DNA of 64,000 nucleotides from Aphelenchoides besseyi (lineage: Eukaryota; Nematoda; Chromadorea; Rhabditida; Aphelenchoididae). Of the stretch, positions 25,281 to 36,262 are shown piece after piece. Position numbers and translations under genes: made by a program. The stretch is from NCBI GenBank assembly GCA_024699855.1, contig JAMPIQ010000002.1:3968001-4032000 (forward strand). The letters are read 5' to 3'. Position 1 is the stretch's first letter. Every line of letters begins with the position of its first letter. The notes under the pieces are model-generated. The model saw nothing but the letters and a program-made list of their open reading frames with translations, ran no database searches and was not told the DNA's origin.

Positions 25281-25763
25281 TTAACCTGAACTTAAGACCA
25301 TGATAATCGCCATTTTCTCAAACGACTCATTTTTGAGTGGAGTTTCTGCCTGAATGATTCAGAAGTTTATTGATCTCAATATGAAACCCGTCCTTATCGA
25401 TGGCCTTTTCTAAAATTTTTCATATTCTATCGCTCAATCGATCATTGCTGGATCCAAATCGCGAAACTCATTTTCGATTTTTGCTTGCATTTCATCCAAG
25501 TTCGCAGCCTTCGTTCGGTACACGCAATCTTCAATGTAATTTCATAGGCAGAGACCACATGGTGTAAGATCCGGACTATATGACGACCAAGCATAAAGTG
25601 CGGTTTCTTGTGCTGATCCTCGGCAAAACGAAGAACACAATATGCTTTTTGTTCAGGAGACCAACTCATGACAATAAGCTTAACAGAATCACCGAACGCT
25701 AAACTCTACTCAAAATAAGTCGTTTGAGTAAATGGTGATTATCAGGTTTTTACCTGAGGTTAC
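25281..25763 (-). mobile_element. Internally deleted mariner-like transposon
   Basis: About 95 bp of imperfect terminal inverted repeat: the left end (25281-25376) matches the reverse complement of the right end (25669-25763), for example CTCAAACGACT on both sides. A TA (or TTAA-like) duplication may flank it. Inside, on the minus strand, a start MSWSPEQKAYCVLRFAE looks like the N-terminal helix-turn-helix of mariner-type transposases. In another frame a piece of the catalytic C-terminus survives (SSYSPDLTPCGL, DCVYRTKAANLDEMQAKIEN). The middle of the transposase is missing and the ends are joined out of frame, so the copy is non-autonomous. Confidence 0.75.
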
Positions 25764-25946
25764 AGAGATGGAAATGAACTGAAATAGCAATCTTATAGAT
25801 TTCCAATCTTCTAAAAACACGCAGAAATCGGTCGACTTTTCAGAAAATTATTCCACTTTAAAATGAACAATCTCACTAGAACACCCTATAGTTCTTATAT
25901 TTAAGTTCGAATAAAATAATTTATCTTTTGTTCAACTGAGAAGGTG

Positions 25947-27221
25947 CTATTCTTCGGTCTTGGAAATCGAGTCAACAGAAACGACCGAGTTATTCGAGTC
26001 GGTGAATCCGACTTTCAACGTCGCGTTCAAACAACCAATCGCTTCGCACAGTTGATCCAATTTGTTTTCAAGCGTTGAAAGGTCTGGACCTGTTGATTGG
26101 CGGGCCATTTGGAAGAGGAGTTTGTTTTGATTGTCCAAAATTTGAGTTTGTAACTGGAATCAGAAACCAATTAGTTTTGTTGTTGTTAATCGACCTCACC
26201 TTTAACATCTCTTGTTTCCAACTAACGTCTTCGATTCCCGAGTTTGGACCGTTAGACCGCTTCTTTTTTGTTGTGAAATTTTCCGTTTCTTCACGATCGA
26301 AAATAGCGCTTCGTTTCAACGTTGATGGAATTTGTTGTTGTGCTTGAAGTGAGTTGTTCCCGACGGATTCGTAGTCCGTTTTGATTAGTGGAGTCATCGT
26401 CGAATTGTGCACTTCGTTGTTGAGCTGAGAGAGTTGGCTGAGAGCCAAAATCAACTGTCGCGGATCCATGAGGTTGGCGGAAGGTGGAGCAATCATCAAT
26501 GGAGATTTGTCTGTTGGTGGCAACGACTGTTCTCCCGAATTCGAATCGGAATCAGAGGCCGATTGAGCCTCGAACTGATTATGAGTTCCAAGTTGTAAAT
26601 CGCTAGTCAAGTTGGTGGAAACCGGTCGGGCGTCAAGAGAGATGCCGAACTGCTCGAGCATTTGTTCCATTTTGATTCCTGCAGTCAGATCCGTGCTGCT
26701 GCTTCTCGTCGTTGAAATGTCAGAGCCGAACGTTCCACTGTTCCCGTTCAGTTTGTCCTGTTCGAACAGTCGCAAGTATTCGAATTCGGCGACACCCAAA
26801 TTTCTACAAACAAACTCGACGGTTTCACACTTTGTCCTTCGATTTATACCGTTTTCCACTTTGGAGTTTTTGTCTCGACGTGCATTGAACATTCTAAATC
26901 GATTACTTAAACAACATCCAACCGACCAGAAACCACCTGAATCTTCTTTTTGTACTGTTCAACCTACAATCAACGAATTTAAATTCAATTTCATGGATTT
27001 CAATTTACAGAGAAGTTTGTTTCGTACGATCTGTTCAACTCCTCGGTTATCTTCAGCCACATCTGCGATCGTGCTCGTCGACCGTCGGCATCCTAAACAT
27101 CGAAGTGATTAGTGGATCTAAGGATTCGAACTACCTGTGTATTTTTGGCGATTTCGGGATAATACGAGTAATATTTTTGAATAAGTTGAAGCGTTTGGTC
27201 GCCGCGCATAATTGTACCCAT
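25947..27221 (-). CDS. Myb/SANT-like DNA-binding regulatory protein
   Basis: Multi-exon gene. The ATG (27221-27219) follows a TTTTCAG acceptor by about 23 nt. The N-terminal exons give MGTIMRGDQTLQLIQKYY, then RRARSQMWLKITEELN and EQYKKKIQ. This is the pattern of Myb/SANT-like or MADF-type DNA-binding domains: a first helix, a Trp in WLKI, and a basic third helix. The long central exon (26892 to about 26200) is Ser/Gln/Thr-rich with DPRQLILALSQLSQLNNEV and a basic KKKRSNG that could be a nuclear signal. The last exon has a likely coiled coil (STLENKLDQLCEAIGCLNAT) and ends ISKTEE at 25947. This fits a sequence-specific regulator that forms oligomers. I do not recognise a specific orthologue. 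Confidence 0.6.
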
Positions 27222-29466
27222 TGTGTTTTGAGAGGACTATCGACTGAAAACTGAGGACGTTAAGCGATTGTATTTACGACGCGATTAAATAAAAGAGGAA
27301 GGAAATTTGAACTTGTACATAAATTCTATCAAATGAAGACCGCTAAGGAATAGTATACGGTTGTATGCAGAAAAGATCAAAAACGAATACACGATTGCGT
27401 CTTTTGGTTCAGACTGAAGTTGAGTAATTTGAGCCCGAAAAGATGTGAGAGCACTTAAGAAGGTGTGTAGAAGTAGATGATCCAGAAGTGGATTTGATTA
27501 TTAGATTGGACTGAACGCAGTCACTTCGCGGTCACTTGAACGATCGCGGCGATTTCCATGATTGTTCGTCTGAAGCGACTACTGCAGCGGTTATTAGGTA
27601 CGATGATGGAAAGAAGAGTCATCGACCTATTCGCTGACTGTTGCGCGCGTGAGTGCTTGTGACGACCATCCTGCGTTTTGTAGATGATGTTGTAATGAAG
27701 CTGTGCAATTTAGTGTGTTTACGGAAAAGAAGACCCAACGATTGTCCGCTTTTCGAAACTTCTGCGGGCTTCAGAATGTTCACTGCTTCAAAATCCAGTT
27801 TGTTTGGATCGAAGGCTTTGCGCGCAAGTATCGACATTTGTTGTCCCGTTTCGGGATTTTCCTTCCCGGTGGTCAAACGGTGCACGACCTCAGCACACTT
27901 CTCACAACCCGACGATTCACTTCAGACAGCGAAAAGTCCAAATTTGAAGCAAAAGCATCAAGCGCTCCAAGTGGGAACGTACGATCGAGGACGAACTGAA
28001 CAAAAGTAACGAAAAATGCGTTGGAAGTGGCGACTTGTCGTGCGATTAAGCAAACGGTTTCAGTTCGCAGGTGCGAATTTTGTCCGATTTTAACGAAAGT
28101 GAGTACTCAAAGGCGGTGAACAATTGCTTCTCAAGTAAAATATTCTCGCGCATATGGTCACTTATTTGTAAAACATGAGAATAGGACATAAAGAATTAGT
28201 GTGCACAAGAACTGCTGACCTTAAGATTACTAGCTGATCTTGATTACGAAGTTAAGGTGAAAAGTTTGAGATAAGAAAAAGGTTTTGTAGTGTAAGGAAA
28301 CGGTAGGAACAACTTCTTTATAAACATATTTACTGCATTCGAAAAACAAGCGAATCAAAAAACGTGTGAGCAGTCCGACCACTTAAAAGCGAAAGTGTTT
28401 AATTTGGTGTGGGTTTTCATTTGGAATAACGGAGGTGTAATTTGGGCTGAAAATGGCACAAACTCTAAATCTTTAGTCCTGAGCATGAGCGAGACGTGTA
28501 TGAATTTCTATGCGAAGATAAAGGCGAGAAGACGAAGAATGGTTGGGACGAAGTTGGCACTCGGCCTTAGAAGAAAGTCAAGTGGAAGACAGAAAGCCCA
28601 ACAGTTTTGAGTTTTCGCAGTTCGAGAAGCTTAATCCCTTGGGCGTGCCTGTACTTCGTCTTCCGTCAAAAGTCGCACTTGTCGAAGAACTTTAGTATTG
28701 TCATTTACCGTTTTTAATTGAACGTACTATAATCGGTTCGAACAGAAATCGGTGCAATTGAACTTCTGGTTACGGTAATAATCGGTGATAGCAAGTAACA
28801 AAGTGTAAACCTCTTAATTGGAATTGAAGAAGCGCGAACAAACCCTTCTGTTTTGTACGAACTTCTTTCGTCTCCATGAACTTCAACATATTCCCGATGG
28901 TGTGGGGCTTTAGGTCATCAAAAAGCGGATGAAATGAAAGAAAGTGCGACTTAAAATCTGCCCCTTGGGCTCTATAACGGCAAAAGAGCGAAAGTTTTGC
29001 AGGATGATAAAGCGGCAAGCTCAAGACAAGTGGACGAGCAGCACTTTGTTTCTTGCTGTTCGTTGATGCAAAGCCGAGAAGATGGAAATTATAAAACCAA
29101 TCGCTTAATGGGCGCCCACACTTTTGACGATCACGACTCAACAGTCCAAAAGGAAGAAAAACACTTTTCAACAAAAATTATGCACCTCATCTCGTGTCCG
29201 TTTAAGGTTCCTCTCAAAAGCATAGCCATTAAAATCGCACAACCGAGAGTCCCATCGAAAATGCTTAAGCAGTGTATTGGAATTCGAAAGCAGTTTGATA
29301 ATTGAACGACTTTTGAATTGAAGGAAACGAAGCTTTCGAAGTCGTGTGTTGGTTACGAACTTTAAACAACAGGAATAAACTCAAGAACAAACAAAAACAA
29401 TTCGAACAACGTCCGCATTTGATTTGAGAAAATCTGTTCGAGTGGTCGTCTCGAAGTCTTCGCGAA
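27222..29466. other. Divergent intergenic region, 2.2 kb
   Basis: This lies between the Myb/SANT-like gene (minus) and the Spinster-like gene (plus). One minus-strand open frame is listed separately. The rest shows no conserved coding, repeat or RNA signal I can support. Confidence 0.4.
27619..27912 (-). CDS. Possible small coding exon, unknown
   Basis: An open frame with gene-like codon choice, beginning around SESSGCEKCAEVVHRL and continuing TGKENPETGQQMSILARKAF. It has a CxxC pair but no recognised domain, no good start codon and only a TGA just upstream. A plus-strand frame overlaps it (27653-28009) and is less plausible. It could be an exon of an unrecognised gene or chance. Confidence 0.22.
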   Translation of the reverse strand, partial: SGCEKCAEVVHRLTTGKENPETGQQMSILARKAFDPNKLDFEAVNILKPAEVSKSGQSLGLLFRKHTKLHSFITTSSTKRRMVVTSTHARNSQRIGR

Positions 29467-31617
29467 ATGTCCAAAGAGTTGGAATCATCGACTCCACAGA
29501 ATGTTGCCGTGCTATTAGAAAAACCGACAGTTTTTGGATCAGCGGATTTGGTCACAGCGCCCGAAGATGCACCATCTCAATTTACGTTTTGTAAAGTAAT
29601 AGCGATAGTTATCTTAGTTACGGTCAACTTGTTAAACTACATGTAAGTTCAAGTAACCTGTTGAGTTCGAAGCTTAAGATTTCAGAGATCGCTTTACTGT
29701 CGCTGCGGTTTTGGATGATGTTCAATACGAATACTCGTTCGATAACACCAAAGCGGGACTCCTACAAACCGTTTTTGTTGTCGGTTTCATGACTTGTGCA
29801 CCGATTTGCGGGTATGTTGTGATCAACCAACTTCGATTGGTCGAGAGTTGAAAAGCTTTGGTTAGAAATTGAACGAAAAGTTATTTTTGATTTGTGTTCT
29901 TAAAACTCATGGAAGTGATTGCAGGTATTTGGGCGATCGACATAATCGAAAATGGATTATGGTCGTTGGGTTGAGCGTTTGGATCACTGCAGTTTTGGCT
30001 TCGAGTTTTGTTCCAGCGAATGTTAGCACGGACATTCATTCCAATCAATTAATTTTCAGTTGTCGTGGTTATTTATCATTTTTCGCGCTGTAGTTGGCGT
30101 TGGCGAAGCGTCCTACAGTACTCTTGCACCAACAATCATTGGCGACATGTTCACTGGTGTTGTTCGCAGCCGCATTTTGATGTGCTTCTACTTTGCCATT
30201 CCAGTTGGATCAGGATTGGGTTTCGGAATTGCGAGGATTATGATCAACATAACGGGTGATTGGCGTTGGTCGATTCGGTGAGATTATGGAATTCGTCGGG
30301 AACATGAAATTTTAGTGTTACGCCAATTTTTGGTCTTCTATGCATTTTATCAATCATCTTTATAATTCGAGAACCAGAACGTGGGAAAGCCGAAAAAGAA
30401 CAAGGAGCTGAAAATGTTGAGTACCACGTCACGGCATCCTATTTGCAAGATGTCATGTATTTACTCAAAAAGTTTGTTTAACAGGCAAATAGCTGATATA
30501 CGAGCATTTCAGTAAGACTTACATTTGGCTGGTAATTGGCTCTACATCAGTTGTCTTCGTCACAGGTATGATTGTTTTTCACGTTCATAGCCAGTTATTC
30601 TTTTAGGAACGATGGCGTGGTGGTCACCGACTGCGTTCGAAAATGCCGTAGCGGCAGGACAAAATCTGGACAAAACTCAAGATCTTGAAGCGAGTTATAA
30701 AACTAGGTGATGAATAAGAGATACAATATCATTGAATACTTACAGTATATCATTAATCTTTGGAGCAATCTTGGTAGTTGGCGGAATCGTTGGCGTCTCT
30801 GTGGGAGTCCTCTGGTCAAATGTAATTATGAAATCAAAGAGCAAGTTTGTATGAGTTTTCAGTTCTGGAAAAGTGGTCGCATGTGCTTCAAGAATCATCC
30901 ATGCGCTCGTGCAGATGCATTGGTTTCAGCAATTGGTTCAGCTATTGCGGTTCCGTTCTTATGCCTTGGATTGCATTTGGTCACCGTCTCTACAGTTGCT
31001 GCTTGGGTTTGTAAACAGAGTTTGTAGTTAGTCCAAATTGATTTCAGATCAACATTTTCGTCGCAATCACTTGTCTTTGCTTGAACTGGGCGGTGAACGT
31101 CGACCTTTTGCTATCGATTGTACTTCCGAATAAACGATCTCTGGCTACCGGCGTTCAGACCTTGATTTCACATCTTTTTGGTAACTGAACAGTAATCTAT
31201 TTCATTTCGAATATCGTTTTCAGGAGACGCATCTGCGCCTTATATCGTTGGGCTAATTTCTGATAAAATACGCGGCGACGATCACACTCCCAAAGCAAAT
31301 TTTCATGTAAGTACACGAATGACAGTCATCCAGACGTTTTCAGGGGTTATTGTACGCGTTCTATTTGCCCACAGCTATGCTCGTCGTCAGTAGTATCGCA
31401 TTTGGTGTGGCTGCTTACACGTTTCCCGGAGACAAAGAAAAATTCGAGCTCGCCATGGGTATATTACGATCGAACATTCGTATTTCAATTCTACAATTCA
31501 GGGTTAAAAATGCGCCCAGATATTTTGGATCCGAATGCCAATCTGATTGGCTCCGATCTCGGTGTCTCGAGTTCAGATAACAATCAAAAAAAAGCAACTG
31601 CTTTACAAGGACTATGA
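29467..31617 (+). CDS. Spinster-like major facilitator transporter, copy A
   Basis: Spinster proteins are 12-helix MFS transporters, best known as lysosomal or membrane exporters of lysophospholipids and sphingosine-1-phosphate. The cytosolic N-terminus starts MSKELESSTPQN. TM1 carries the family motif VNLLNYMDRFTVAAVL, followed by GLLQTVFVVGFMTCAPICGY, then the MFS motif YLGDRHNRKWIM. TM4-TM5 reads VVGVGEASYSTLAPTIIGD and FAIPVGSGLGFG. The C-terminal half has CLNWAVNVDLLLSIVLPNKR, ISHLFGDASAPYIVG and a tail ending ATALQGL. Exons are separated by introns of about 40-60 nt, all read as GT-AG. A paralogue lies at 38565-40452 on the other strand. The RasGEF starts 172 nt downstream. No spliced-leader-type acceptor is obvious close to this ATG. 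Confidence 0.88.
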
Positions 31618-31789
31618 ATCTAGTATTGAAATAAACGTGTCGCTTTGATGAGTAGATTATGAGCAAACACCAACTCCGTTCGAATAGGAAATCGTAAAAT
31701 GACGCTCCTAATAATTTGCCGCCCATTCGTGATTCATCAGCGAGTGGCCGAAACCAACTCGTTTTTCTGAGATTAACCATCGGAGCGCA

Positions 31790-33522
31790 ATGAGTTCAGC
31801 GCTTTTTGTTGTTGAATTCAAGAACAAACGCAATCAACTCCGCCATTCGCTAATCACGCCTTTTCGTTTAAAAGATCGTCACTACTGTGCTGGTGTGGAT
31901 CTTAATCGTCTGGAGTCTGTTCAATCCAACGAAACACAAGTGCTCTTACCTTCGTCTGAAGAATATCGATTTTCGTCTACTGATGGAATCGTTCTGGAAG
32001 ACTATGTTGTTAAGCCGAATTGTCAGATTGTCAAAAGCGGTTCGTTGTTGCAACTGATTAGTTGGATGACGTGTGTTGAGTAAGTGAGTGTGCTGATTAA
32101 AAACAAAAAGTTTGCAGAAACAGAAGTCGTGAGTTCGAACGTATTTTTTTGCTTATGTTTCGCTCCTTCACAAATCAGATATGTTTGCTCGAACTTCTAA
32201 TTGAACGATTCGACATACCTCTGACGAAGACTCTTCAAGAGTTAATCGACCGCAAAACTTCTCAGTTCGAAGAAGAGTTCTGTCGATTCTGTTTGGAATA
32301 TCGACATCCAATTCAACAAAGGTACTCATTTAAAATAACCAGAAATCCGGCCCTTTCAGGGTACTTCAGGTCATTTACCGTTGGATTCGTCTTCATTTCG
32401 AAGACTTTGAACGATGCGAAAAGCTGCGCGATTTGTTATTTCGGTTTGTGGACGGCAATTGCTCGAAGGTTGGATTCACTGATTTGCAAAAGATTTGGGT
32501 CGCTATGATAAAAACGGAAGTAAACAGACGATTCGAACACACACCAACTGAATCGTTGTTAACTGTAGTGGAAAAGCACTTCACTGATTCGACGTTTAGC
32601 TCCACATTTCCTTTGGTTGATTCAATAGTGTTGGCTCAACAGTTAACTCTCTTACAATTCGAAATTTATCGTCAAATTCGCGGTGTTGAAATGGTCGATG
32701 CCGCGTGGACAAAGGCGGGAAAACAAGAACAAAGTCCTCACGTTTTGCAGATGATCGCAATGAGCACAAATGTTGGTCACAAGGGAAGTTGTTAGACTAA
32801 CGAGTTTCGATTTCAGTTGACCTATTCGATTGCTCGTGAAATCGTCGAAGAAGCCAACATCACTAAACGAGTACTTTTGTTTCGCAAAGTCATTCAAGTC
32901 ATGATCGAATGTGAACGTTTGAACAACTTTAACGGAGTGGTCGATTTGAATGCCGCTCTCAATTGCGCCGCGGTTTTCCGTCTTAAATCAACCAAATCGG
33001 TTAGCTGATTAAATTATTTTGAATAACAAGTTAGTGCAGAAGTTAACGGTCAACGAACAAGATCGCTTGGAACACTTCAACAAACTTTGTGAACCTCATG
33101 GTCGAGAAATTGCATCTCGACTACGTTCCTGCACCTCCTCTTGTGTTCCATTTGTGGGTTCATTTCTGTCGCAAATATTTCTACTCAACGCGTCTCGATC
33201 GAATTTTGTTGAACAACACGATGATGGAAAAGTAGGAACAATCTAAACGTCTTCACAGACACTTTTCAGGGCCCGATCATTTCGTTTCGAAAATGTCGGA
33301 AGACGGCGGCCCTGATCCACTCGCTTCTGAAATTCCGACGCAAATCCTATGAATTGCAACCAAATTTGCATCTGATGGTTTGTGGTTGTTTTGTCGTAAA
33401 TTTAAATCGAAATGCTTCAGAAGGTTTTGATGTCCCTTAAACCAGAGGACAACTTCACAACACGAAATGCTCTGGAAGCTTACTTGTACAAACGTTCTCG
33501 ACAAATCGAACCCAGTCGCTGA
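31790..33522 (+). CDS. SOS-like Ras guanine-nucleotide exchange factor (RasGEF)
   Basis: The protein would load Ras-type GTPases with GTP at the plasma membrane. After a short N-terminus (MSSALFVVEFKNKRNQ) comes a RasGEF-N/REM-type segment (KSGSLLQLISWMTC, RIFLLMFRSFTNQ, LLELLIERFDIPL). The catalytic CDC25 domain follows: VLAQQLTLLQFEIYRQIR, EMVDAAWTKAGKQEQSPHV, REIVEEANITKRVLLFRKVI, ERLNNFNGVVDLNAAL, CVPFVGSFLSQIFLL and ISFRKCRKTAALIHSLLKF. The order and spacing are those of SOS/RasGRF-type exchangers. The histone-fold, DH and PH domains and the Pro-rich SH3-binding tail of true SOS are absent, so this is a short form of about 500 residues. An intron near 33000-33032 ends in AACAAG, a weaker acceptor than its neighbours. 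Stop TGA at 33520-33522. Confidence 0.85.
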
Positions 33523-33720
33523 TGTCAATGATGTGTTTTTATCAATAAACTTTGTCAATTAAAACTTCCGAAACAGTGTGTATGAAATGGGACAACTTTT
33601 TGCTTTGAAACAAATGACACTCACGACAACGGTTGTTTTGTTCGAAGGGCTTTCTGTTTACGATTCTTGGTCCGTGATTTGGTTTACACTTTTCTTTCTG
33701 GGTACTTCCGTTCAGTCACG

Positions 33721-34178
33721 ATGTCGAAAAAGGAGAACACCGGCGACGACTCAATCAGACAAATTGTACGTTTAATTTGTTTTGACGAATAGCAACCGTG
33801 TTTTTAGATCTCTAAAGCGCTTACGAGAAAAGCTGAATGGTCCGACAAAGATGATATTCTCGATGTTTTGTATTGGGGACGTCAATTCATTTCGTTGATT
33901 ATCGGAGTTTTGTGGGGAATTATTCCGTTAAAGGGGCTTTTTGCGATTGTTCTCTACGTCGCGATTTCCACTTTCTCTGGTCATTTGTGGGTGACCAATT
34001 ATCAAGACGTAAGTCCCAAACTTCACACTATCAGCTTAGTAGCTTTGTTTAGCAAGAAGACGAACAGTTCGGTGGATTTTGGGAATTGGGAAAGGAAGGA
34101 TTTGGGGCTGCGTTCGCGACTTTCATGGTCAGTTGGATTTGCTGCTACACGATCTCTACGGGTGTGCCCTTCTCATAA
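33721..34178 (+). CDS. RAB5IF/RCAF1 (C20orf24) family small membrane protein
   Basis: The human relative is a small membrane protein linked to ER multipass insertion and to respirasome assembly. The ATG lies 5-6 nt after a TTCCGTTCAG acceptor. The hydrophilic N-terminus MSKKENTGDDSIRQI is followed by the family signature AEWSDKDDILDVLYWGRQF, the first helices IIGVLWGIIPLKGLFAIV and LYVAISTFSGHLWVTNYQD, then after a short intron EDEQFGGFWELGKEGFGAAF and a last helix (TFMVSWICCYTIST). About 125 residues, close to the family's length. It sits 198 nt after the RasGEF and 318 nt before the glucosyltransferase, all on the same strand. Confidence 0.82.
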
Positions 34179-34496
34179 CGTTCCACAACTTTGAATTGTT
34201 GATTTTGGCCAAATTACGCTCATTGCGATGACCTCGAGGTATTTTTGTTGTTCAGTTTAAGTCATTTATTTTTTAATCTGCCGTGCTCTTTCTTTATATT
34301 AGATTGAGAATTGGATCATTTTCGCTATTCACTTGAACGATGTTGTTGCTTACACTCAATAAAGTTATTAGAAGGTTGCTAACAAGTGGATTATCGTTTT
34401 CGATTTCCGCGGTTTGGATCCCGCAATTCTTATTCTCTGACTATTCCCTTCGAATTAGTCTTTTCAATTGGATTTTAGTAGTATGTTTGAACAAAA

Positions 34497-36209
34497 ATGA
34501 CGCTTCTCAAGTGTGTATTACTGATTTCTGTCGTTGCTCTGAGCTTCCCATTAGCTCAATCGAGTGCCAATTTCTCCCTTTTGATCATAACACAAAAATG
34601 GCCCTACGAATTGGAGATCGCGAATCGTTTGGAACAGAACTTCAAAAACACTTTTCAAGATGTAAGTTCGCATTTCGCAGCTCTTTACTCTTCTTTAGAA
34701 TGGACAAGCATTACGAACAGATCGAGATTTTGAGAGCTCTATGGGTGCTTGGGCGTTGTGGCCGATTCTACGGAAATTGGCTAATTGTGCTAAAAACGCT
34801 TCGTGGTTCTTTATTGCCGAACCTTATGTTGAAGTGAAATGGAACGAGATGATTGACTTCGTGTCAGATAAAAACCCGGAAGACGAGGTGTTTGTTGGAC
34901 GTGCATTGGTTGATAAAAAGTTTGTTGGATGTCGAAGAATGATCTATTTCGTGTTTTCAGTCCGGTAATCATTCATCATTTCTACGGGTTTCAAGGCAGC
35001 GAAAAGACGATTTTGTATCCCGATTTCGCTGCTGGTGTTTTGCTAAGTAAACGGACACTCGAAAGGTTGTTTGACGCTAATTCTGAAAGTTAAACTGTGG
35101 TGTTTGAGAATCGCAAAAGTTGCCGATCAACACGACAAAAGCGATTTCACAATCGACGCCAAACATGAAGTGAGTTTGAGAAATTACTTCTTTCAATTGT
35201 TGTGTTAGTTTGCCAAGTTCATTTATGATTCCACCGGAATTGAACTTGTGAATTCACCGCGTTTCTGTTTGATGAAGAACGAAACCGACGGCTGCATTAC
35301 GAATTACGTTGCTCCAACCTTTGAAGGATGTGAACCGGAGATTACAAATGAGGACGTTTTCTATGCTGTGAAAACGTTTGGTGGTCATCACAGATCTCGA
35401 GGTAAACAAACTGACACTGCAGTTTCTTGAAGCTGTTTTTTCAGTTGTCTACATCAAAAGAACGTGGACGAAACAAACCAAACACGTGCAATTTTACTCG
35501 GATCAAGAAGACAACTATATTCCAACGATCGAATTGGATGTTCCGAATGTTGAACGTGGTAGGCCACTAAGCTTATTATAGTTTTTGTTATAAAATGTAT
35601 AGGACATTGTGCGAAAACTCTTTCGATTATCAAACATTTTCTCGAAGACGAAGAAGTCAAACATGTTCCGTGGCTTGTGATTGCTGACGACGACACACTT
35701 CTTTCCGTGCATCGTCTTCAACGTTTGTTGAGTTGTGTTCCATCAACAGGCAAAATTATTGTCGGCGAACGTTATGCATATGGACTTGATCCAGACGGGA
35801 TCGGTGGTTACGAGTAAAAACAAACTGATTGAAGTTCCAAGTCAATTAACTCTTTTAGCTACCCGACTGGAGGTGCTGGAATGGTTTTCTCTCGTGAAAC
35901 TGCTCGTCATCTTGTGGCCGCTTGTCAGTGTTCTCAACCGGATGTTTGTTTTTGTTCATAGTCGTGTTTTGATTTTGCTTTTAGGCTCCAGATGACATGA
36001 CGATTGGATCGTGTGCTCGACGATTGAACGTACCGGTTATTCATTCTGCTGCTTTTCATCAAGCACAACGTCGTGACTACTCGCCTTTGTATGTTCAACG
36101 AATTGAACCGATTTCGTTTCACAAATTGGAAGGAATCGATCCCTATCAAGAGTACATGGATTACTTACATGTGCCGGAATCAAAAGAGAAGGTTCACACC
36201 GAACTGTAA
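34497..36209 (+). CDS. b3glct: Beta-1,3-glucosyltransferase of the ER (B3GLCT-like, Fringe-domain)
   Basis: B3GLCT adds glucose to O-linked fucose on thrombospondin type 1 repeats in the ER. MTLLKCVLLISVVALSFPLA is a clear signal peptide. The N-terminal non-catalytic Fringe-like half is followed by the catalytic half: DVFYAVKTFGGHH, VYIKRTWTKQ, TIELDVPNVERGHCAKT, then the metal-binding aspartates in WLVIADDDTLLSVHRLQRLL and EYPTGGAGMVFSRETA, APDDMTIGSCARRLNVPVIH and PISFHKLEGIDPYQ. The protein ends in HTEL, a KDEL-type ER-retention signal like the REEL of human B3GLCT. A TTTTAG acceptor lies a little upstream of the ATG. All eight or so introns are short. An AATAAA at 36257-36262 is next to the convergent MED29-like stop codon. 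Confidence 0.9.
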
Positions 36210-36256
36210 TTTGCATTTACTTCACTTTAGTCCTCACGAAATTCTGTACAAATGAG

Positions 36257-36262
36257 AATAAA
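36257..36262 (+). terminator. Poly(A) signal of the glucosyltransferase gene
   Basis: AATAAA 48 nt after the stop codon at 36209. The stop codon of the opposite-strand MED29-like gene begins at the very next base (36263). Cleavage 10-30 nt downstream would place the mRNA end inside the antisense of that coding sequence. Confidence 0.6.

Noticed and set aside
33574..33775. Open frame MGQLFALKQM before the RAB5IF-like gene
   Set aside because: It overlaps the true start in another frame. The conserved protein begins at 33721 directly after a TTCAG acceptor.
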